Assembly: GCA_012735505.1 (NCBI GenBank)
Contig: JAAYHE010000071.1
Coordinates: 1-64,000 of the forward strand
Length of the DNA stretch: 64,000 bases
Direction: 5' to 3'
Source of the DNA: Bacillota bacterium
Lineage (GTDB): Bacteria > Bacillota > UBA994 > UBA5500
Shown: positions 38,740-46,051 of the stretch, piece by piece
How positions within the stretch are numbered: position 1 is the first letter of the stretch
Layout of the letters: each line of letters starts with the position of its first letter
Made by a program: the position numbers and the translations under genes
Notes under the pieces: generated by a model
What the model saw: only the letters and a program-made list of their open reading frames with translations
Database searches by the model: none
What the model was told of the DNA's origin: nothing

Positions 38740-39045
38740 GACCAGCCTGGGCCAACTACTTTGGCCCGGCAGCAGGTTCGAAGGGGCCTTAGCAGTAACC
38801 CCCTGGCCGGTCCGATTGCGCACCGTGTTGCCAAGCTGCGGCGTAGGTCATCCGTGAAGTGTATGGAGCCATAAATGAAAGAGCGAGGGTGCCAAGGAAA
38901 TAGGAGCGGTCAGCAGTTCGTTGGGTTCCCAGATTTCTGGCCGCTCGCCTTGGCGGCGGAGCTCTTACCACAGTTGGTGGCTAGCAGCGCGCGAGGATGA
39001 TCGCATGCACGGAGACATAGCGGCGGGGAGCATGACTGCGACCTG
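38740..39045 (-). repeat. Intergenic repeat R1, fullest copy
   Basis: Read on the minus strand: GGTCGCAGTCATGCTC (39028-39043), a hairpin of 10 pairs (38937-38946 with 38904-38913, one G-T), TTTCCTTGGCACCCTCGCTC and CATTTATGGCTCC (38865-38900), CACGGATGACCTACGCC, then GGGGGTTACTGC and CCTGCTGCCGGGCC (38763-38805). The same motifs in the same order occur at 45642-45770, 47600-47860 and 60433-60590. The 613-bp gap from 38669 to 39281 holds no credible gene. Confidence 0.65.
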
Positions 39046-39281
39046 CTGGATGCGATACATATGAATGACCAGACGTATGCACGCGAGCAAGCCTGAGCTA
39101 GCTTCCGGAGAAGGAATTTGGCGACAGGGCCCGGGAAAGCTAAGTCTTTTGCATTGTTAGCTTTCGCTTGGCAGGAGTAAAAGGAAAAGAAATCGAAGTA
39201 GCATATTGCAGCAAGAAGGTTGTCTCACTGCTTGTTGGCGGAAGGGAGATAGCCATATTTCAACATTAGGAGTGAAGAACG

Positions 39282-40043
39282 GTGGCAAAAGTTCTGGCCA
39301 TTACCAACCAAAAAGGGGGAGTGGGTAAAACCACTACTTGCATCAATCTTGGCGCTTGTTTGGCCCAAGAAAAGAAGAAGGTGTTGGTAGTGGATATTGA
39401 TCCGCAAGGAAACACGACTAGCGGTTTGGGTGTTGCCCGTCGCCGTTTACGGAGATGCATTTATCATGTCTTAATCGATGGCATGCCTATAGAGGCCGTT
39501 ATTCAACCGACTGAAATCGTGGGGCTGGAGGTAGTGCCAGCCACTATCCAGTTAGCCGGGGCAGAAATCGAACTAGTGCCGGCCATATCTAGAGAAATGA
39601 AACTGAAAGAAGCCCTGGAGCCGATTCGACCCTTCTACGATTATGTGCTTATCGATTGCCCGCCTTCTTTAGGCTTACTTACCCTTAATGCCTTAACAGC
39701 TGCCGACGGAGTGTTGGTGCCGGTACAATGTGAATACTATGCCCTTGAAGGTCTCGGCCAGTTGCTGAATACGGTGCAGTTGGTGCAAAGACACCTGAAC
39801 CCCGGCCTGGAGCTTACGGGGGCTCTACTGACCATGTATGATGCGCGCACCAATCTGTCGCAGCAAGTGGTAGAAGAAGTGCAGGGCTATTTTAAGGAAA
39901 AGGTTTTTAAGACTATTGTTCCTCGTAATGTGCGCCTGAGCGAGGCACCTAGCTTTGGCCAACCTATAATTATCTATGACCCTAAATCAAAAGGGGCGGA
40001 GGTTTACTCTGAATTGGCACGGGAGGTGATTGCACGTGGCTAG
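39282..40043 (+). CDS. parA: Chromosome-partitioning ATPase ParA/Soj
   Basis: 253 residues from a GTG preceded by TAGGAGTGA. The deviant Walker A TNQKGGVGKTTTCINLGA starts near residue 8; the A-prime/B motifs are VLVVDIDPQGN and VLIDCPPSLG. Soj-type ATPases act with ParB-parS in origin segregation and influence DnaA. The stop overlaps the parB start by 8 bp. Confidence 0.96.
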   Translation: MAKVLAITNQKGGVGKTTTCINLGACLAQEKKKVLVVDIDPQGNTTSGLGVARRRLRRCIYHVLIDGMPIEAVIQPTEIVGLEVVPATIQLAGAEIELVPAISREMKLKEALEPIRPFYDYVLIDCPPSLGLLTLNALTAADGVLVPVQCEYYALEGLGQLLNTVQLVQRHLNPGLELTGALLTMYDARTNLSQQVVEEVQGYFKEKVFKTIVPRNVRLSEAPSFGQPIIIYDPKSKGAEVYSELAREVIARG

Positions 40044-40887
40044 ATCGCGCTTGGGTAGAGGGTTAGAAGCACTGATTCCCGTTGAACCCCTAGCGGACGA
40101 GCCGCAGGAACAGTCGACTCTAGCTTTACGGCTGATTGATCCTAACCCTTATCAGCCGCGGCGAGAGTTTGATACGGAAAAGCTGGAGGAGTTGGCTGAA
40201 TCAATAAGGGTACATGGTGTATTACAGCCGGTAGTGGTGCGGCGCCAGGGCTCTCGCTATCAGCTAGTGGCCGGCGAGCGTCGCTGTCGGGCCGCTAAGT
40301 TGGCTGGATTACACGAGGTACCAGCTATAATTAAGGAGTTTTCGGATGCCGATTTAATGGAGCTGGCTATAGTCGAAAATTTGCAGCGGGAAAACCTTAA
40401 TCCGATTGAAGAAGCCTTAGGTTACGAGCAGTTGTGCAAGCAGCTAGGCTTAACCCAGGAAGCTGTGGCTCAACGGGTGGGTAAGAGCCGATCGCATGTA
40501 GCCAATACCTTGCGCTTGCTGCAACTGCCGCAGGCGATACGTGAACATGTTTCACGTGAAACATTGAGTGCTGGTCACGCGCGAGCTCTCTTAGCCCTTG
40601 ACAAACCGGCATTGCAGAGGGAATTGGCCCAACGTATTATTGAGGAAGGGCTGAATGTGCGGCAAACCGAGGCCTTGGTGAAGGAAATGCAGGCACAGCC
40701 ACAAGCTAATGTTTCACGTGAAACAAAAACAAGGCGCAGCCCGGAGCTAGAAGATTTAGAGCGACGCCTTACTAGCAGCCTTGGCACACAGGTGCGCGTG
40801 GTGCAGGGACGGAAACGGGGTAAAATCGAGATCCACTATTACGACCAAGACGAGCTAGAACGCCTCTTAGAGTTGTTAATGCAGTAA
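40036..40887 (+). CDS. parB: Chromosome-partitioning protein ParB/Spo0J
   Basis: 283 residues from the GTG at 40036, 6 nt after GGGAGGTGA. The CTPase/N-terminal domain has NPYQPRREFDTEKLEELAESI and VAGERRCRAAKLAG (Cys where Trp is usual), then ENLQRENLNPIEEA and a helix-turn-helix VAQRVGKSRSHVANTLRLLQL. The protein loads onto parS and slides as a clamp. Its own gene contains two parS sites, which encode the HVSRETLS and NVSRETK peptides. Confidence 0.97.
   Translation: MARSRLGRGLEALIPVEPLADEPQEQSTLALRLIDPNPYQPRREFDTEKLEELAESIRVHGVLQPVVVRRQGSRYQLVAGERRCRAAKLAGLHEVPAIIKEFSDADLMELAIVENLQRENLNPIEEALGYEQLCKQLGLTQEAVAQRVGKSRSHVANTLRLLQLPQAIREHVSRETLSAGHARALLALDKPALQRELAQRIIEEGLNVRQTEALVKEMQAQPQANVSRETKTRRSPELEDLERRLTSSLGTQVRVVQGRKRGKIEIHYYDQDELERLLELLMQ
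40548..40563. promoter_or_regulatory. parS site 1
   Basis: A perfect 16-bp palindrome, TGTTTCACGTGAAACA, the canonical ParB-binding site, inside parB in the stretch encoding HVSRETL. Confidence 0.95.
40710..40725. promoter_or_regulatory. parS site 2
   Basis: A second perfect TGTTTCACGTGAAACA, 162 bp after the first and also inside parB, in the stretch encoding NVSRETK. Both sites lie about 10 kb from oriC. Confidence 0.95.
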
Positions 40888-40915
40888 GTGTAGGGACGAC
40901 AATTGTGCGGGCAGA

Positions 40916-40980
40916 TGTTTGAGCATTGCAGGCGGATCTGCCCACCCGGCGGTGTGGTCATCCTCGCCCACTGGCAGCTA
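40916..40980. repeat. Hairpin and possible degenerate R1 fragment after parB
   Basis: GGGCAGAT pairs with ATCTGCCC (8 bp, 40919-40952 region). Next to it, read on the minus strand, GGATGACCACACCGCC resembles the GCATGACCGCACCGCC of the repeat at 60580. The rest of the 383-bp gap (40888-41270) is GC-rich and shows no gene; an open frame from 41082 is only an upstream extension of the DUF554 gene. Confidence 0.4.
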
Positions 40981-41270
40981 GTCACTGCTTGTAAGCGCAT
41001 CATCACTAGGTTGACCTGAGGCCGCCCCTACCGATATGGCAAGAGCGCTATCGAGGGTGATCTCTGGGCGCTCCTGCGAAAATGGCACCATGCTGGAGGT
41101 TGAAAAATGAACGCCTTTTGGCGGTGTGCTTTATAGCCGGCCAGCCCGGGAGGCCGCGGGTCGAACGGGCAACAGTGCCCCAGGCTAAGCTCCCGCAAGC
41201 AGGCCCTGTTTATAAGATAGAGATCGAAGCTATTACGACATTATTGCCTCATGCAGCTAGGAGAGAGTAT

Positions 41271-41945
41271 ATGCTAGGAACAATAGTTAACGCTTTAGCT
41301 ATTTGCTTAGGCACGGCTATAGGTGTATTTTGGCGATCAGGTATATCGAACAAGTTTAAGGAAACGAGTGTTGCTGCCCTGGGGTTGGCCATTGTTCTAA
41401 TCGGCCTCAAAGGCGCTTGGGGTACAACTAACGAGCTGATTTTGATCGCCTCATTGGTGATCGGCGGCCTTATCGGCGAAAAACTAGACCTGGAGGCCCG
41501 GCTCAACCAAGTGGGCCAGCGGGCAGAAAAGTGGCTGGGCAACGGCAGTAATGTAGGCGAAGGGTTCGTAACGGCCACACTTGTCTACTGTGTCGGTGCT
41601 ATGGCTATCATGGGCGCCTTGCAGAGTGGCCTACAAGGGGACCATTCGACCCTCTTTGCTAAGTCTATGCTAGACGGTATCTCTAGCATCTTCTTTGCAT
41701 CCGCCCTAGGGGCGGGGGTGGCGCTATCAGCTATTTCTGTTTTTGTCTATCAAGGTGCCATTACTCTGGGGGCTCGTTCGGTATCAGTCTGGCTGAGCGC
41801 CAGCATGATCACCGAGATGAACGCAGTCGGTGGCCTGTTAGTGTTAGCTATTGGTTTGAATATTCTAGATATTAAACAGATCCGGGTAGGCAATCTTTTG
41901 CCTGCGATCCCGATAGCAGCATTACTAGCGAGAATATTTGCTTAA
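41271..41945 (+). CDS. DUF554 family membrane protein
   Basis: 224 residues from the ATG at 41271, which follows AGGAGAG; the frame stays open further upstream, but that part is unlike the family. The start MLGTIVNALAICLGTAIGVFW and about seven membrane segments with GGLIGEKLDLEARLNQ and FVTATLVYCVGAMAIMGALQSGLQGD match DUF554 (YdfK/YqgA). The function is unknown. It is followed by a long leader to the redox operon and looks independent. Confidence 0.88.
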   Translation: MLGTIVNALAICLGTAIGVFWRSGISNKFKETSVAALGLAIVLIGLKGAWGTTNELILIASLVIGGLIGEKLDLEARLNQVGQRAEKWLGNGSNVGEGFVTATLVYCVGAMAIMGALQSGLQGDHSTLFAKSMLDGISSIFFASALGAGVALSAISVFVYQGAITLGARSVSVWLSASMITEMNAVGGLLVLAIGLNILDIKQIRVGNLLPAIPIAALLARIFA

Positions 41946-42227
41946 GATAGCGACAATAACAACATATATTGAGAACAGCTCAACCGAGCGACTGAAAGCG
42001 ATTCCTTCTTTTTTAGCAATCAGCAAGCTCGAGGCCGGGCTGTTTTTTTATTGTGAATATATATGTCAAGGATAAATAGTCTTAAAAGGGGGTCTTGTTA
42101 GGCAGGAACTTGCGCTTAATGAGCAGAACATTAGTAATATAGTTAGCAGGAGGAACAAGCTAAGTTCCGGCGCAACCATCGCTTCGTTACTTGTAGCGCC
42201 AAAGTGTTGCTAAAGGAGGTAAGAGGC
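41946..42227 (+). other. Leader region of the redox operon, unassigned
   Basis: There is a T7 run at 42044-42050 preceded by a weak CAGC/GCTG hairpin, possibly the DUF554 terminator. A GGCGC...GCGCC stem-loop lies at 42168-42200 just before the first redox gene. I compared it by eye with glycine, lysine and T-box leaders and saw no match. Confidence 0.35.
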
Positions 42228-42533
42228 TTGCGAATTACTGAACATCCGATTTTGCAGTATCAAAAGGGACCAAAAGTATCCTTTACTTTCGATGGTCAAG
42301 AGCTGGAAGGCTACGAGGGAGAAACGATAGCAGCAGCATTGCACGCTGCTGGCGTAAGAATTCTAAGCCATAGTCACGTGGCGAAGCGTCCCCGTGGTTT
42401 TTTTTGTGCAATCGGTACCTGCTCGTCCTGCCTCATGACCGTAGACGGTATCCCTAACGTTAGGGTATGCGTAGAGAAACTCCGCGCCGGCATGCGCGTA
42501 GAGACGCAAAAGGGAAAGGGTGTGCTGCGATGA
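42228..42533 (+). CDS. (2Fe-2S) subunit of a multi-subunit amino-acid dehydrogenase (HcnA-like)
   Basis: 101 residues from a TTG at 42228, 8 nt after AAAGGAGGT. The plant-type ferredoxin fold carries FCAIGTCSSCLMTVDGIPNVRVC, giving the four cysteines of a 2Fe-2S cluster. Such small subunits pair with the flavoproteins encoded next in HcnABC-, sarcosine-oxidase- and D-hydroxyproline-dehydrogenase-like complexes. It overlaps the next gene by 4 bp. Confidence 0.83.
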   Translation: MRITEHPILQYQKGPKVSFTFDGQELEGYEGETIAAALHAAGVRILSHSHVAKRPRGFFCAIGTCSSCLMTVDGIPNVRVCVEKLRAGMRVETQKGKGVLR

Positions 42534-43624
42534 TTGAAACTCAAATTGCTATCATCGGTGGTGGCCCGGCCGGTCTACAAGCTGCTACCGCTGCTGGGCA
42601 AACAGGGGCACAAGTGCTTCTAATTGATAATTTTGACCGACTTGGTGGCCAATTGGTTAAACAAACCCATATGTTTTTTGGTTCACAGCAACAATTTGCC
42701 GGTACTCGCGGCATCGACATCGCTACCAAATTGGCCAAGCAGGTGGCTGCGTTAGAGAACGTGCAGGTCATGTTAGAGGCGACAGCTTTAGGTATTTATG
42801 AAGACGGAGTCTTGTTGGTGGAGCAGCATGATCGGGTCCACAAGGTGAAAGCGGAGCGAATCATTGTGGCTGTAGGCGCTTCGGAACGCATGCTCGCCTT
42901 CCCCAACAACGACTTGCCCGGTGTGTATGGAGCCGGGGCAGCTCAAACCCTGATGAACGTGCATGGGGTAAAACCTGGCCACCGGGTTTTGATGGTCGGG
43001 GCGGGCAATATCGGTCTGATTGTTAGTTATCAGATGCTGCAGGCTGGCGTAGAGGTTGTGGGTATTGTAGAAGCGGCGCCCACTATCGGCGGCTATTTGG
43101 TGCACGCAGCCAAAGTGCGGCGGGCAGGAGTTCCTATTTATACTAGCCATACGGTGAAAGAGGCCTACGGCGAGGGTGTAGTTGAGGGAGCAATCATCTG
43201 GCAGCTAGATGAGAATTGGAGCCCTATTCCAGGCACTGAACGCGATGTAGCCGTTGATGTCATTTGCCTGGCTGTTGGGCTTTCACCTCTCAGCGATCTC
43301 CTATGGCAGGCCGGTTGTGAAATGGCCTATGTGCCAGAGTTAGGCGGTTCGGTAGCAGTGCGCGATGAACTGCTACGCACTTCTAATCCAGAAATTTATG
43401 TAGCCGGTGATGTAGCCGGGGTAGAGGAAGCTAGCAGTGCTATGGTGGAAGGGCGCATTGCAGGTCTAGGAGCTGCCCTTAGCTTAGGTTTGGGCGGTGA
43501 GACAGCCTTTAAACATCTACAGGAAGCCCGGGAACAACTAACTGCCTTGAGGTCGGGCCCGGTAGGAGAGAAAATTTTAGCGGGGCTGCGACGCGTCGAG
43601 AGGGAGGTGGCCACTGATGCTTAA
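42530..43624 (+). CDS. FAD/NAD-binding subunit (HcnB / sarcosine oxidase alpha-like)
   Basis: 364 residues from the ATG at 42530. FAD motif AIIGGGPAGLQAATAAG lies near residues 7-23 and a second dinucleotide motif VLMVGAGNIGLIVSYQ near 160. The motif NPEIYVAGDVAGVEEASSAMVEGRIAG closes the FAD site. This is the pyridine-nucleotide-disulfide-reductase-like subunit of the complex; it probably passes electrons between the substrate flavin and an acceptor. It overlaps the next gene by 8 bp. Confidence 0.83.
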   Translation: MIETQIAIIGGGPAGLQAATAAGQTGAQVLLIDNFDRLGGQLVKQTHMFFGSQQQFAGTRGIDIATKLAKQVAALENVQVMLEATALGIYEDGVLLVEQHDRVHKVKAERIIVAVGASERMLAFPNNDLPGVYGAGAAQTLMNVHGVKPGHRVLMVGAGNIGLIVSYQMLQAGVEVVGIVEAAPTIGGYLVHAAKVRRAGVPIYTSHTVKEAYGEGVVEGAIIWQLDENWSPIPGTERDVAVDVICLAVGLSPLSDLLWQAGCEMAYVPELGGSVAVRDELLRTSNPEIYVAGDVAGVEEASSAMVEGRIAGLGAALSLGLGGETAFKHLQEAREQLTALRSGPVGEKILAGLRRVEREVATDA

Positions 43625-44123
43625 GAAAACCGGCATTCCTACCCAGGCAGATTTACAGGAGGTTTATCCGAGGCCTGAACGTTTGGCTCAGGGGCCGGTA
43701 GCCGTGATCGAATGTTTCCAGCGTATTCCCTGCAATCCGTGCGCAACTGCCTGCCAGCGCGGTGCCATCCAACCTTTTGAGGATATTAATGACCGACCCC
43801 AGCTGGATGTTGACCGTTGTAACGGTTGTGCCCTGTGTGTTGCCAGTTGCCCGGGCTTGGCCATCTTTGTGGTAGACGAGACTTATAGCGAGGATCAGGC
43901 TCTAATTAAGCTGCCGTACGAATTTTTGCCTTTGCCCCAAGAGGGGAAGATAGTGGCGGCTTTGAACCGGGCAGGAGAAAAAGTAGGCGAAGGAATTGTG
44001 GTGCGAGTACAGAATCCACCTGCTTTTGATCGGACGGCAGTCATTCATCTAGCTGTACCTAGGGAACTGGCTAGCGACGTGCGCAATATTTTGGTGGAGG
44101 GTGAGCCGCATGCGGAACGATGA
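43617..44123 (+). CDS. 4Fe-4S ferredoxin-like subunit
   Basis: 168 residues. Two cysteine groups are seen: CNPCATAC at about 39-46 and CNGCALCVASCP near 69-80. The second is a complete CxxCxxCxxxCP; the first has three cysteines (plus one nearby at 33). So one or two cubane clusters are likely. The C-terminal half is a beta-rich domain of unknown role. The protein is expected to relay electrons in the complex. It overlaps the next start by 14 bp. Confidence 0.78.
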   Translation: MLKKTGIPTQADLQEVYPRPERLAQGPVAVIECFQRIPCNPCATACQRGAIQPFEDINDRPQLDVDRCNGCALCVASCPGLAIFVVDETYSEDQALIKLPYEFLPLPQEGKIVAALNRAGEKVGEGIVVRVQNPPAFDRTAVIHLAVPRELASDVRNILVEGEPHAER

Positions 44124-44400
44124 AAATACTATCATCTGTCGTTGTGAAGATCTCACGCTGGCTAGGTTACGTCAGCTGATTGCTGAGGGTTACACCACTC
44201 TCGATGAGATTAAACGTATTTCGCGTGCAGGCATGGGGCCGTGCCAAGGGCGTACTTGTCGGGCTTTGATAGAACGGGAAATTGCCAACTTGACAGGCAC
44301 TCCCATAAAGGATCAGCCGCCAGCGAAATATCGGCAACCTTGTCAGCCTGTAAAGCTCGCAGCTATTTTGGGAGGTGAGCCGCATGCAAAAGACAGCTGA
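44110..44400 (+). CDS. BFD-like (2Fe-2S)-binding subunit
   Basis: 96 residues from the ATG at 44110. The motif IICRCEDLT and then GMGPCQGRTC give the CxC-x(n)-CxxxxC layout of bacterioferritin-associated-ferredoxin-like domains. In related dehydrogenases this domain is fused to the large flavoprotein; here it is separate. The 5' context GTGAGCCGCATGC recurs exactly before the next gene. Confidence 0.82.
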   Translation: MRNDENTIICRCEDLTLARLRQLIAEGYTTLDEIKRISRAGMGPCQGRTCRALIEREIANLTGTPIKDQPPAKYRQPCQPVKLAAILGGEPHAKDS

Positions 44401-45532
44401 TGCAGTAATTGTTGGTGGCGGTGTTAACGGCGTCTCGATAGCCTACAATCTAGCTAAACGGGGAATGAGGAACGTTTGCGTTATTGAGCGCGACTATTTG
44501 GCTAGTGGTTCGACCGGGCGCTGTGGCGCAGGGGTGCGGGCCCAGTGGGGAACGGAAATGAACTTGCGCATGTCTATGGCTAGCGTGCGCATGTTTGAAA
44601 ACATGAATGAAGAGCTCGCTTACGATGATGATATCGAGTTTAACCAAGGCGGTTATCTGCTGTTGGCTTACTCCGACGAGGGCTTTGAGCAATTCAAAAA
44701 GAATGTGGCCTTGCAGCGAGCGCATGGTTTAGAGGTAGACTTGTTAACAGCAGCAGAGGCTAAAGAAATAGTGCCTCATTTAAATATTGAAGGGTTGGTT
44801 GGGGCCACCTACTGCCCTACCGATGGGCACTGCAACCCCTTTAAGGTGACCGACGCCTATGCCAAAGCAGCCCGACGCCTCGGGGCTAAGATTTATACGA
44901 ATACTACTGTCACCGGCATTCGTAAGGAAAACGGCTGTGTTTGTGGGGTGGAAACTACCCGCGGCTACATTTCTGCACCAGTAGTGGTTAACGCCGCCGG
45001 AGGCTATTCGCAGGATGTGGCAGCCATGGTGGGGCTTGAGATACCTACCTACTCGGAACGGCATCAAATACTGGTTACCGAGCCGGTTGAACCACTGCAA
45101 AAACCTATGGTCATGTCTTTTCATCATAACATATATTGCCAGCAAAGCCCCCACGGTAGTTTTATCATGGGCTTAGGTGATCCTACAGAGAAGCCAGGTT
45201 ATAACATAGAGGCGAGCTGGCAGTTTTTGCAGGAAATGGCTGAAAAGATTACTTGGCTATTACCACCTTTACGGCATCTGCGGGTCGTGCGCCAGTGGGC
45301 TGGCTTGTACAACATGACACCAGACCGGACGCCAATTTTGGGCCCTGTCGATGAAGTAGAAGGCTTCTATTTGGCGGTGGGCTTTAGTGGGCATGGTTTC
45401 ATGCTGGCACCAGCAGTAGGAGTACTGCTGGCACAAAGTATTCTGGGGCAAGAAACCCCAATTCCGCTAGAGCCGATGAATTTAAGCCGCTTCGCCCGCG
45501 GCGAGCTGTTCCACGAACCATCGGTCGTGTAA
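44384..45532 (+). CDS. FAD-dependent amino-acid dehydrogenase (DadA / sarcosine oxidase beta-like)
   Basis: 382 residues from the ATG at 44384. FAD motif AVIVGGGVNGVSIAYNLAKRG lies near 7-27, followed by the GSTGRCGAGVRAQWG covalent/flavin-contact region. The C-terminal end has RQWAGLYNMTPDRTPILG and the FSGHGFMLAPAVG motif of the DAO family. This is the catalytic subunit, oxidising a secondary or D-amino acid such as sarcosine, proline or hydroxyproline; the substrate cannot be told. Strong terminator follows. Confidence 0.83.
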   Translation: MQKTADAVIVGGGVNGVSIAYNLAKRGMRNVCVIERDYLASGSTGRCGAGVRAQWGTEMNLRMSMASVRMFENMNEELAYDDDIEFNQGGYLLLAYSDEGFEQFKKNVALQRAHGLEVDLLTAAEAKEIVPHLNIEGLVGATYCPTDGHCNPFKVTDAYAKAARRLGAKIYTNTTVTGIRKENGCVCGVETTRGYISAPVVVNAAGGYSQDVAAMVGLEIPTYSERHQILVTEPVEPLQKPMVMSFHHNIYCQQSPHGSFIMGLGDPTEKPGYNIEASWQFLQEMAEKITWLLPPLRHLRVVRQWAGLYNMTPDRTPILGPVDEVEGFYLAVGFSGHGFMLAPAVGVLLAQSILGQETPIPLEPMNLSRFARGELFHEPSVV

Positions 45533-45548
45533 GGGCTCTAGTTAACAT

Positions 45549-45587
45549 AAAAACAGGAGCATCGTGCGTGATGCTCCTGTTTTTTTA
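45549..45587 (+). terminator. Terminator of the redox operon
   Basis: ACAGGAGCATC pairs with GATGCTCCTGT (11 bp), flanked by A5 upstream and T7 downstream; it can work on either strand. Confidence 0.92.
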
Positions 45588-45641
45588 TTATGACGGTTTT
45601 TGGCCTGGGACGATTGCTTGCTCTGGAGCAGGTCTCTAACG

Positions 45642-45770
45642 GGCCGGCCTGGTAACCATGGGCTGAAGCTACTGCTGGCTGGCCACTCCTTTTTCCTTGG
45701 CTCCTTCGCTCTTTTGCTTGCTAGCTTCCTATGCACGTTACCGGATGACGCATAGCGTCGCCTACGCTGG
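45642..45770 (+). repeat. Intergenic repeat R1, copy
   Basis: A hairpin of 8 pairs (45642-45649 with 45677-45684) is followed by CTCCTTTTTCCTTGGCTCC, TTCGCTCTTTTGC, TTCCTATGCAC and CCGGATGACGC...CGCCTACGCTGG. These match the element at 38740-39045 in order and spacing. The remainder of the 519-bp gap to 46051 is AT-rich leader; I see no gene in it. Confidence 0.6.
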
Positions 45771-46051
45771 TCGAAACCCTATACTTATAACATGTGACCC
45801 TATTTGGAGCAAGAGATTACTACGCAGAGACCCCAACACTATGTTATTAAAAACAAAATATTTAACACACAAAACTTGCATTTGCCATAAGAAGCAATCT
45901 ATTATTGAAATAACTGCGTTAAGGCAAAACTCTCCATCTTGCTTAAAAGTAAAAGAAGGAGGTGTTATGTGAGGAATTAGTTAAAGGTGAGGTTGGAGTG
46001 TTTGCTCTGCGTGGATTCTAGACCAATGACATAGGGGAGAAGATTATACGC

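Noticed and set aside
38789..38971. Short minus-strand frame in the R1 element between the metalloprotease and parA
   Set aside because: It has no ribosome site, and the other R1 copies do not keep the frame open.
41082..41270. N-terminal extension of the DUF554 protein
   Set aside because: The 63 extra residues are unlike the family, and a proper ribosome site precedes the ATG at 41271.
41946..42227. Riboswitch (glycine or T-box) before the amino-acid dehydrogenase operon
   Set aside because: I could not find the conserved cores of these classes; only generic stem-loops are present.
45697..45972. 91-codon open frame in the gap before the secreted metalloprotease
   Set aside because: It runs through the R1 repeat, begins without a ribosome site and encodes no family-like sequence.
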